From contig JBFGCA010000137.1 in the NCBI GenBank assembly GCA_041567315.1, forward strand, positions 1 through 10,797: a DNA stretch of 10,797 bases, given 5' to 3'. Positions 4,878 to 10,797 of this stretch are shown piece by piece (within the stretch, counting starts at the first letter, position 1; the number at the start of each line of letters is the position of its first letter). This DNA is from JBFGCA01 sp041567315 (lineage in GTDB: Bacteria > Acidobacteriota > Thermoanaerobaculia > Multivoradales > JAHEKO01). Position numbers and translations under genes: made by a program. The notes below the pieces were generated by a model. It did no database searches. It was given only the letters and a program-made list of their open reading frames with translations, and was not told where the DNA came from.

Positions 4878-6724
4878 GCCCGGCCCTCACCGCCGTCCGC
4901 CGCGCGGGGAACCGTCTGCGGCGCCTGGTGCGCGGCGGCGAGGTCGACTTCTTCTACTCGCTCGGCTATCAGGTGGATCTGGGCGGGCTGCCCGCCGATC
5001 CCTCGCGCGGCGAGCGCATCCTCGCCTTCCTGCTGGCCGAGGGTCTGCTCCGGCCCGGCGAGGTCCTGCGGCCCCCCACCGCCTCGCTGCGCGTCCTGCG
5101 CCAGGTCCACAGCGAGGAGTACCTGGAGAGCCTGCGCAGCCCCGCGGCGCTCGCCCCCATCATCGGCGGTCCGGTCTGGGACCAGCTCCACCAGCGCGCC
5201 CTGCAGGCGCAGCGCGAGGCGGTGGGCGGCACCGTGCTGGCCACCCGGCGGGCGCTGGCCGGGCGCCGGGTGGCGGTCAACCTGGGCGGCGGCTTCCATC
5301 ACGCCGCCCCCGACCGCGGCGGCGGCTTCTGCATCTTCAACGACGTGGCGGTGGCCATCCGCCGGGCGCGCGGCCGCGGCTTTGCCGAGCCGGTGCTGGT
5401 GGTCGATCTCGACCTCCACGACGGCAACGGCACCCGCGCCGTCTTCGCCCGCGACCCCTCCGTCTTCACCCTCTCGATCCACAACCACCCCTGGGACGAC
5501 GACGAGGCCGAGGGCTCGCTGTCGGTCGCCCTCGGCGAGGGGGTCGACGACGAGACCTATCTCGACGCCGTCCGCCGCCACCTGCCGCCGCTCCTGGAGT
5601 CGGTGGCCCCCGAGCTGGTCATCTACCTGGCCGGCACCGATCCCGCCCACGACGACCGCATCGGCGACTGGCGGATCACCGCCGCCGGCATGCTGGAGCG
5701 CGACCGGCTGGTGGTCTCCGCGGTGCGCCGCCGGCACCGGCCGCTGCCCCTGGTGGTCGCCCTGGCGGGGGGCTACGGCACCGAGAGCTGGCGCTACAGC
5801 GCCCGCTTCTTCGGCTGGCTGCTGGGCGGCCGGGAGGTCGAGCCGCCGCCCACCGCCGAGCAGACCGTGGCCCGCTACCGCCGGCTCGCCCAGGGGCCGG
5901 GCCCGCCCGCCGCCGCGCGCCGGCCCGCCCACGACTGGGGCCTCACCGAGGAGGACGTCTACGGCGGCTTTGGCCTCGGCTTCCGGCAGAGCCGGCTGCT
6001 CGGCCGGCTCACCCTGCACGAGGTCGAGCTGGGCCTGGAGCGGACCGGCTTCCTGGAGCGGCTGCGCAGCCTGGGCTTCGCCCACCCCACCTTGCGCTTC
6101 GAGCTCGACAACCCGGCCGGGCACACGGTCCGCATCTTCAGCGGCCCGGACGAGCGCGAGCTGCTGAGCGAGCTGCGCGTCCGCCTCGACCGGCGCGCGC
6201 TGCCCGAGATGACCCTGCTCGGCCTCGAATGGGTGCTGCTCCAGAACCCGCGGGCGGCGTTCAGCGACGGCCGGCCGCCGCTGCCCGGCCAGCGTCACCC
6301 CGGGCTGGGGCTGCTGGGCGACGTGGTGGCGCTGCTCATCCTGCTCGCCGAGCGCCTCGAACTCGACGGCATCCTCTTCGTTCCCTCGCACTACCACCTG
6401 GCGGCGACCAGCAAGCGCTACCTGCGCTTCGTCGACCCCGCCGACGAAGCCTGGTACCGCGCCGTCGAGCGGGCGCTCGCCGCGCTGCCGCTGGCCGAGG
6501 CCACCGCCGCCCTGGAGCAGGGGCGCGTCGTCGATCGGGCGACCGGCCGCCCACAGGCCTGGCGCCCGCGGCCCATGATGCTGCCGGTCAGCGACCGGCT
6601 GCGCCGGCGGATCGAAGGCGAGACCTACGAGGCGGCGGTGGCGGCGGCGGCCCGCGGGCTCGACTTCGCCCTCGACGGCAGAGCGGCTACTGCCGCCCCA
6701 CCCATTCCAGCAGGCCGAGGGTGA
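4874..6724 (+). CDS. Class IV-like histone deacetylase-family enzyme with extra C-terminal domain
   Basis: This is a 616-residue cytoplasmic protein. Residues about 25-320 form an arginase/deacetylase-fold domain, with all key residues present by comparison with HDAC8: tandem His142-His143 in GGGFHHAAPDRGGGF, zinc ligands Asp180 and His182 in DLDLHDGNGT, zinc ligand Asp256 in LAGTDPAHDDRIG, and the catalytic GGY at 299-301. GTDPxxxDRIGDWRIT followed by AAGMLERDRLV resembles HDAC11-type (class IV) enzymes. The substrate may be an acetyl- or acyl-lysine, an acylpolyamine or another amide. Typical bacterial homologues are about 300-380 residues, so roughly 290 residues are extra. In that part, PGQRHPGLGLLGDVVALL (471-488) and the following strand and FVPSHYHLAATSKRYLRFVDP region look GNAT-like. 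The start is ATG 4874, overlapping the Smr stop. The last 38 bases overlap the convergent TRAP gene. Confidence 0.88.
   Translation: MSPALTAVRRAGNRLRRLVRGGEVDFFYSLGYQVDLGGLPADPSRGERILAFLLAEGLLRPGEVLRPPTASLRVLRQVHSEEYLESLRSPAALAPIIGGPVWDQLHQRALQAQREAVGGTVLATRRALAGRRVAVNLGGGFHHAAPDRGGGFCIFNDVAVAIRRARGRGFAEPVLVVDLDLHDGNGTRAVFARDPSVFTLSIHNHPWDDDEAEGSLSVALGEGVDDETYLDAVRRHLPPLLESVAPELVIYLAGTDPAHDDRIGDWRITAAGMLERDRLVVSAVRRRHRPLPLVVALAGGYGTESWRYSARFFGWLLGGREVEPPPTAEQTVARYRRLAQGPGPPAAARRPAHDWGLTEEDVYGGFGLGFRQSRLLGRLTLHEVELGLERTGFLERLRSLGFAHPTLRFELDNPAGHTVRIFSGPDERELLSELRVRLDRRALPEMTLLGLEWVLLQNPRAAFSDGRPPLPGQRHPGLGLLGDVVALLILLAERLELDGILFVPSHYHLAATSKRYLRFVDPADEAWYRAVERALAALPLAEATAALEQGRVVDRATGRPQAWRPRPMMLPVSDRLRRRIEGETYEAAVAAAARGLDFALDGRAATAAPPIPAGRG
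6687..6724. other. Tail-to-tail coding overlap of HDAC-family and TRAP permease genes
   Basis: The plus-strand HDAC gene stops at TGA 6722-6724, while the minus-strand dctQM gene stops at TAG (plus-strand cta 6687-6689). These 38 bases encode the HDAC tail ATAAPPIPAGRG and the permease end including EWVGRQ. There is no room for separate terminators, so transcripts from the two operons must run into each other here. Confidence 0.9.
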
Positions 6725-8492
6725 GCGCCGGCCAGTAGGTGATCAGCAGCACCCCCAGCCCGAGGATCGCCAGCATCGGCAGCGCCGCCCGCCACACCTC
6801 GAGCAGCGGCCGCTCGAAGCGGTAGGCGGCAAGGAACAGGTTGAGGCCCACGGGAGGGGTCAGGTAGCCCAGCTCCAGGTTGGCGACGAAGATGATCCCC
6901 AGATGGATGGGGTCGACCCCGAAGGCGGCGCCCAGCGGCACGATCAGCGGCACCACCACCACGATGGCCGAGAAGATGTCCATCAGACAGCCGACCACCA
7001 ACAGGAAGAGGTTGAGACAGAGCAGGAAGACCAGCGGCGAGTCGATGTAGACCTGCACCGCCTCGAGCAGCCGGGCGGGGACCTGGGCGTCCACCATGTA
7101 GCTGGTCAGCCCCATGGCCACCGCCAGGATGATCAGCACGCCGCCGATCAGCGTCGCGCACTCGGTCACCACCCGCGGCAGGTCGCGCCGCACCGACAGA
7201 TCGCGGTGGACCAGGCACTGCGCGACAAAGGCATAGAGGGCGGTCACCGCGGCCGCCTCGACCAGGGTGGCGAAGCCGCTGAAGATGGCTACCAGCACCA
7301 CCAGCGGCAACAGCAGCTCCCACTTGCCGGCGCCGAGGGCGGCCAGCGCCTCGCGGCCCGAGAACGGCCAGCGCCGCGAGCGCCCGCGCACCCCCTCGCG
7401 CACCCCCCAGGCGGCGAGCAGCGCCACCAGCAGCAGCCCCGGCCCCAGCCCGCCGATGAACAGGTCGCGGATCGCCACCTGGGCGACGATGCCGTAGAGG
7501 ATCAGCGGCAGCGCCGGCGGGAACAGCAGCCCCAGCGAGCCCGAGGCGGTGAGCAGCCCCAGCGAGAAGCGCTCGCCGTAGCGGTCCGCGGTCAGCGCCT
7601 GGAACAGCAGCGCGCCGAGCGCCAGGATGGTCACTCCGGAGCCGCCCGTGAAGACCGTGAAGAAGGCGCAGACCAGCGCCGCCACCACCGCCGTGCCGCC
7701 GGGGATCCAGCCGAAGAGCGCCCGGAACACCCGCAGCAGGCGCTGCGAGGCCTCGCCCTCGGCCAGCAGGAAGCCGGCGAGGGTGAACAGCGGTATGGCC
7801 GGCAGGGTCGGCGACACGGTCAGCCGGTAGGTCTCGGCCGGCACCGCCGCCGCCGGTACCCCTTCGCACAGGAAGAGCCAGACCGCGGCACCGCCGAGGA
7901 CGGTGAAGATCGGCCCGCCGACCGCTGCGGCCGCCACCAGCACCACCAGACCCGGCCAGGCCGCGGCGCCGTCGGCCCAGTGCGGGAACTGCCCGAGGAC
8001 GAGACCGGCCGCCAGCCCGGCCGCCGCCACCGCCCGGCCGGGCCAGCGGTCGGCGGCGCGCCACAACAACCGCAGGGCGATCAGCGCAAAGCCCAGGGGC
8101 ATCGCCAGCTGCGCCACCCACACCGGCAGCCCGATCGCCACCTCGGTGCCGGCGCTCTGCTCCACCACCACCAGGTCGATCGCCGCCCTGAGCAGCAGCG
8201 CGCAGGCGGCGGCGCCCACCGTGCCGGCCACCACCCGCGCCAGCGCCCGGCCGCGCCCGGCGGGCAGCAGCTCGCCGGTGGCAAGCGCCAGCAGCTTGCC
8301 CTCGCGGGCGGCCAGCGCCGCCCCCAGGAAGGTGATCCACAGGGTCAGGTGGAGAACGATCGGACCGGCGCCCGGGATGCCGGCGCCGAACAGCGCGCGG
8401 CCCGCCGCCTCGGCCAGCGGCAGCGCCACCATGGCGGCCAGGATCAGCGTCGAGACGCCGTTCTCGGCCCACCGAAGGAGGCTAGCCTGCAC
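6687..8492 (-). CDS. dctQM: Fused TRAP transporter small and large permease (DctQM, TPAT type)
   Basis: This 601-residue inner-membrane protein combines the small (Q) and large (M) TRAP permease subunits. Residues about 1-150 give four hydrophobic segments of DctQ type, including LTLWITFLGAALAAREGK. The rest is DctM: ENG-like loop region with PAIPLFTLAGFLLAEG (231-246), FTGGSGVTILALGAL (281-294), FPPALPLILYG (324-334), GCLMD (501-505) and TPPVGLNLFL (545-554) are the usual DctM signatures, with many hydrophobic helices throughout. It would couple ion (usually Na+) flow to import of the ligand delivered by the binding protein. The start is GTG 8492, with GGTGAGAA just upstream, 15 bases after the dctP stop. 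It is the last gene of the operon and its 3' end overlaps the HDAC-family gene by 38 bases tail to tail. Confidence 0.93.
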   Translation of the reverse strand: MQASLLRWAENGVSTLILAAMVALPLAEAAGRALFGAGIPGAGPIVLHLTLWITFLGAALAAREGKLLALATGELLPAGRGRALARVVAGTVGAAACALLLRAAIDLVVVEQSAGTEVAIGLPVWVAQLAMPLGFALIALRLLWRAADRWPGRAVAAAGLAAGLVLGQFPHWADGAAAWPGLVVLVAAAAVGGPIFTVLGGAAVWLFLCEGVPAAAVPAETYRLTVSPTLPAIPLFTLAGFLLAEGEASQRLLRVFRALFGWIPGGTAVVAALVCAFFTVFTGGSGVTILALGALLFQALTADRYGERFSLGLLTASGSLGLLFPPALPLILYGIVAQVAIRDLFIGGLGPGLLLVALLAAWGVREGVRGRSRRWPFSGREALAALGAGKWELLLPLVVLVAIFSGFATLVEAAAVTALYAFVAQCLVHRDLSVRRDLPRVVTECATLIGGVLIILAVAMGLTSYMVDAQVPARLLEAVQVYIDSPLVFLLCLNLFLLVVGCLMDIFSAIVVVVPLIVPLGAAFGVDPIHLGIIFVANLELGYLTPPVGLNLFLAAYRFERPLLEVWRAALPMLAILGLGVLLITYWPALTLGLLEWVGRQ

Positions 8493-8507
8493 TTCTCACC
8501 GGGTCGA

Positions 8508-9542
8508 TCAGGGGGCCGCCGCCTCCGCCTGCCGGCTGCGGTAGAGGTCACGGGCGGCCAGAGCCTGGCGGTAGACGTCCTGCGGCAGATCGCCGCCGCG
8601 CACGTACTGCGCGAAGGTCTCGGCGGCCTCGCGCCACTCGGCCGGGACGTCGCTGGTCACCACCTCGAGACCGCGCTCGGTCATCGCCTCGACCGCTCGC
8701 CGGTCCTGGGCCGGGATCTCCTTCTCGAACCGCTTCTCGGCTGCCCGGGCCGCGGTCAGCATGGCCTCACGGTCGGCGGGCTCGAGCCGGTCCCAGGCCC
8801 GCTTGGTGGCCACCGTCGCCCCCACCAGCGGCGCCAGCCCCAGCTCGTGCATGTAGGGCGTCTGGCGGAACCACTGCAGGCTGAGCGCGATCAGCGGCGT
8901 CGAGGGCAGGGCGTCGATCATCCCGGTCTGCAGCCCGGTGAGGATGTCGGTGGCCGCCAGCGCCACCGGGTGGAAGCCGTTGTCGCGCCAGGTCTGGACG
9001 GCGCGGTCGTCGCCCGCCCAGACAAAGATCTTCTGCCGCTTGAGGTCGTCGAGCCGGCGCACCGGCCGGCGCGAGAAGATGTGGACCCAGCCGCCGTGGC
9101 CCCACTGCAGGAGCACGAAGCCCTTCTCCTCCAGCCGCCGGGCGAGCAGCGGCTCGAGCCGCTCGACCACGAAGAACAGCTCCTCGTAGGAGTCGAAGAA
9201 CAGCGGGATGGCGAACACCCCGAAGGCCGGATCGATCTCCGACAGCCCGGTCACCGACAGCGAGGCGGCGTGGAGCTGGCCGATCCTCATCTTGCGCACC
9301 ACGTCGGGCTCGTCGCCGGCCACCCCGCCCGGGTAGACCCTGAGCTCGACGCGGCCGCCGGTGACCCGCTGCCACTCGGCTCCCATCTCCTTGAGCACCT
9401 GGTCCCACACCGAGCCGTCCGGGACCAGGGTGGCGAGCTTGAGGGTGGTGGCCGGCGCCGCCGCCGCGCCCGCCAGCGCCAGCAGGACGGCCAGCGCCCA
9501 GCGCTTGGCCGCGGGTCTCGTCACGCTCCGCTCTCGTCTCAT
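8508..9542 (-). CDS. dctP: TRAP transporter periplasmic substrate-binding protein (DctP/TatP type)
   Basis: This 344-residue protein has a Sec signal peptide (RPAAKRWALAVLLALAGAAAAPA, cleavage near residues 29-32), then TTLKLATLVPDGSVWDQVL, the standard opening of DctP mature proteins. VELRVYPGGVAGDEPDVVRKMRIGQL (about 65-90), IPLFFDSYEEL (112-122), FVWAGDD (173-179), GLQTGMIDA (203-211) and IALSLQWF (218-225) match the group of binding proteins that partner TatT. Where classical carboxylate-binding TRAP proteins have a conserved Arg in a K-x-R-V/I strand, this protein has KIFVW (171-175) with Phe173. That suggests a ligand other than a simple carboxylate. The start is ATG 9542, with GGAGG about 10 bases upstream; it overlaps the tatT stop by 4 bases (ATGA). 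A GTG a few codons downstream is a lesser alternative. The partner permease follows 15 bases downstream. Confidence 0.92.
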   Translation of the reverse strand: MRRERSVTRPAAKRWALAVLLALAGAAAAPATTLKLATLVPDGSVWDQVLKEMGAEWQRVTGGRVELRVYPGGVAGDEPDVVRKMRIGQLHAASLSVTGLSEIDPAFGVFAIPLFFDSYEELFFVVERLEPLLARRLEEKGFVLLQWGHGGWVHIFSRRPVRRLDDLKRQKIFVWAGDDRAVQTWRDNGFHPVALAATDILTGLQTGMIDALPSTPLIALSLQWFRQTPYMHELGLAPLVGATVATKRAWDRLEPADREAMLTAARAAEKRFEKEIPAQDRRAVEAMTERGLEVVTSDVPAEWREAAETFAQYVRGGDLPQDVYRQALAARDLYRSRQAEAAAP

Positions 9543-10603
9543 CCGTCGGCGGCCTCCGTCTGGCTCTCGTCGCTCTCGCCCCAGTTGAGGAACAGCGCCT
9601 CGCCCCGGTCAAGCAACCACCGTGCCCGCCGCTGGGCGAGGACATTGGCCAGCCGCCGCGACGGCACCGCGTCGACGTCCACCTCGAGCGCGGCCTCGAG
9701 CAGCCGCCGGAACTCGCGCCAGTCCTGCTCGGCCACCGCCACGCTCTCGGCCAGGGTGACGTAGGGCCCGGCGCTCGAGCCCGCCGACAGCTCGACGGCG
9801 CGCTCGAAGTGGCGGCGCGCCCTTTCCGGCGATCCGCCCATGGTCGCCGGCAGCCCCTCGAGGGCGATCATCACCTGGTGGACGGCGCCCCGCTCGAAGG
9901 TCTCGTCGCGAGCCAGCACCCGCTCCATCATCGCCCGCACCACCGGCCAGTCGACGACGATCTCCGGCCGGTCGAGGCCCACCGAGATGGCGCCGCCCCA
10001 GGCCGCCGCGGTCCAGAACAGCAGCGAGACGTCGGCGCCGCCGAGAGCGGCCGCAGCCGAAGGGTCCCGGCGCAGCCGGTCGGCGATCCCGGGGGCGTCG
10101 AGCTCGAGACCACGGAGCCCGTAGTCGCGCGCCCTCAGGTAGAGCCCGAGGGCGCGCTCGTAGCCGTGGCGCGCCGCCGCGTAGTCGGTGGCCTCGAGCC
10201 GCTCGGCCTCCAGCTCGACGAAGGCGTAGGCGTACTGGGCGAAGCCCCGGCAGGCGGCCAGCAGCAGCGCCGGGTGCCGCGGCTTCTCGGCCAGCAGCGC
10301 CTCGATGGTCTTGAGCGCGAACGGCGTGGCGTCGGCGATCAGCTCGGGATCGCCGTCGGCGGCGAAGACGTCGCCGCTCGCCACCAGCGACCTGGCCAGC
10401 GCGTTGATCGCCAGCGAGCGCACCGAGCAGCCATTGACGACCACCGCCAGGACCAGCAGGAGCACGCCGGCGGCCGGCCGCCCGGTGGTGCCGGCCCCCA
10501 CCGGGGCGGCGCCGAACCGGCCTGCCCGGCTTGCCAGACCGGGGGGGGCGCTCGAGTCGGCGGGCGCAGACTTGCGCCGCGCGGCGTCGCTGGTCGGTCC
10601 CAT
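9539..10603 (-). CDS. tatT: TatT-type TRAP component, probable lipoprotein
   Basis: The product is 354 residues from ATG 10603. TatT proteins are helical TPR-like periplasmic proteins, trimeric in Treponema pallidum, with a pore aligned to the binding cleft of their TatP partner; they are thought to pass hydrophobic ligands. A hydrophobic stretch, AGVLLLVLAVVVNGCS, ends with Cys59 in a lipobox-like VNGC. The mature part has family features: ALARSLVASGDVFAADGDPELI, PFALKTIEALLAEKPRHPALLL, FAQYAYAFVELEAERLE, LYLRARDYGLRGLEL, LFWTAAAWGGAISV, GSPERARRHFERAVELSAG and RLANVLAQRRARWLL. About 45 polar residues before the lipobox make the start doubtful. GTG 10666 would lengthen it further, and an in-frame GTG at MGAGTTGRPAAG, 34 codons into the ATG product, would give a more normal signal peptide. 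It heads the operon and overlaps dctP by 4 bases. Confidence 0.88.
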   Translation of the reverse strand: MGPTSDAARRKSAPADSSAPPGLASRAGRFGAAPVGAGTTGRPAAGVLLLVLAVVVNGCSVRSLAINALARSLVASGDVFAADGDPELIADATPFALKTIEALLAEKPRHPALLLAACRGFAQYAYAFVELEAERLEATDYAAARHGYERALGLYLRARDYGLRGLELDAPGIADRLRRDPSAAAALGGADVSLLFWTAAAWGGAISVGLDRPEIVVDWPVVRAMMERVLARDETFERGAVHQVMIALEGLPATMGGSPERARRHFERAVELSAGSSAGPYVTLAESVAVAEQDWREFRRLLEAALEVDVDAVPSRRLANVLAQRRARWLLDRGEALFLNWGESDESQTEAADG

Positions 10604-10797
10604 GTAGCCCGCTGTCCGCTTCCTTCGCCTCTTGCCGGGCTGGCGCCCGGCGGCTCCCGGTCTCACAGGGAACGGTCTCCGCCTCTCCGCCAGGCCAAGT
10701 CGGAGACGTCACACTAGCAGCCCGTGGTGGAAGTCGGTCGGGTCGGCTGGCGAGCGCGGCGGGGCCGGATGCCAGGCGCCGCGACGCAGGCAATGCC
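10604..10797. promoter_or_regulatory. Region upstream of the TRAP operon with an inverted repeat
   Basis: This stretch should hold the operon promoter if the operon starts at tatT. I cannot point to a convincing -35/-10 pair. A perfect 7-base inverted repeat, GTCTCCG (10675-10681) and CGGAGAC (10701-10707), spaced by 19 bases, lies 9 bases upstream of the alternative GTG start at 10666. It may be a leader hairpin or a weak operator, or a chance match in GC-rich DNA. The far right end (10717-10797) has open frames on the minus strand but no recognisable gene end. Confidence 0.3.

Noticed and set aside
4691..6397. 568-codon minus-strand open frame opposite the HDAC-family gene
   Set aside because: The HDAC frame has all catalytic motifs. 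The antisense product is Gln/Ala/Val/Gly-rich and featureless, typical of a high-GC shadow.
4563..6724. Smr plus HDAC genes as a toxin-antitoxin or phage-defence island
   Set aside because: Smr domains can be nucleases, but there is no mobile-element context, no composition shift and no known defence effector or sensor nearby. The arrangement looks like ordinary chromosomal genes.
6903..9764. 953-codon open frame on the plus strand, antisense to dctQM and dctP
   Set aside because: The translation is dominated by His, Gln, Arg and Gly with no recognisable domain. It mirrors the GC-rich third positions of two clearly recognised TRAP genes on the other strand.
9609..10793. 394-codon minus-strand open frame overlapping tatT
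   Set aside because: The TatT frame carries family-typical helices and a lipobox. This frame is an Arg/Ala/Gly shadow.
1..10797. tRNA, rRNA, CRISPR array, insertion sequence or phage genes
   Set aside because: I saw no cloverleaf-like tRNA segments, no regularly spaced repeats, and no transposase, integrase or phage motifs in any frame.
10717..10797. Possible 3' end of another minus-strand gene at the right edge
   Set aside because: A short open frame ends at the TAG read from 10716, but it is only about 27 codons within the window and its residues show no recognisable pattern.

Overview
The window is very GC-rich (judged by eye, roughly 70% or more) and densely coded, with strong G/C bias at third codon positions. 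That bias leaves many long open frames antisense to real genes. I support eight protein-coding genes and no RNA genes, CRISPR arrays or insertion sequences. A signal-peptide beta-barrel candidate ending in Phe, two lipoprotein candidates and a periplasmic TRAP binding protein point to a diderm bacterium. The 2-oxoacid:ferredoxin oxidoreductase fragment suggests ferredoxin-linked, possibly anaerobic or microaerophilic metabolism. The gene mix (four-component TatT-type TRAP system, class IV-like histone-deacetylase-fold enzyme, ASST-like propeller, PQQ-like propeller) would fit Acidobacteriota, Myxococcota/deltaproteobacterial lineages or similar high-GC phyla. The sequence alone does not settle the taxon.

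Layout. (1) 1-271, minus: the 5' end of a korA-like 2-oxoacid:ferredoxin oxidoreductase alpha subunit, running off the left edge. An upstream in-frame extension to 472 is open. (2) 272-523: divergent intergenic region. (3) 524-1600, plus: putative outer-membrane beta-barrel protein with a signal peptide and a strong ribosome binding site. (4) 1605-2960, minus: exported PQQ-like beta-propeller protein, converging on gene 3 with a 4-base gap. (5) 3034-4566, 4563-4877 and 4874-6724, plus: three genes joined by two ATGA overlaps, coding for an ASST-like propeller lipoprotein, a small Smr-domain protein and a 616-residue HDAC-family enzyme with a long extra C-terminal domain. (6) 10603 (or 10666) down to 6687, minus: a TRAP operon of the TPAT type, with lipoprotein TatT, periplasmic DctP/TatP and a fused DctQM permease. 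Its last gene overlaps the 3' end of the HDAC gene by 38 bases in convergent orientation.

How the genes may work together. The TRAP operon is a complete TPAT transporter: TatT would pass ligand to the binding protein, and the fused permease would import it. The binding protein has Phe where TRAP carboxylate binders usually carry the ligand-clamping Arg, which fits a non-carboxylate or hydrophobic ligand. The ASST-Smr-HDAC cluster is translationally coupled but joins a cell-surface protein to two cytoplasmic ones, so any shared role is not obvious. The most unusual item is the HDAC C-terminal region (about residues 355-600), part of which looks GNAT-like to me. If that is right, one polypeptide would carry both deacetylase-fold and acyl-CoA-binding-fold modules.
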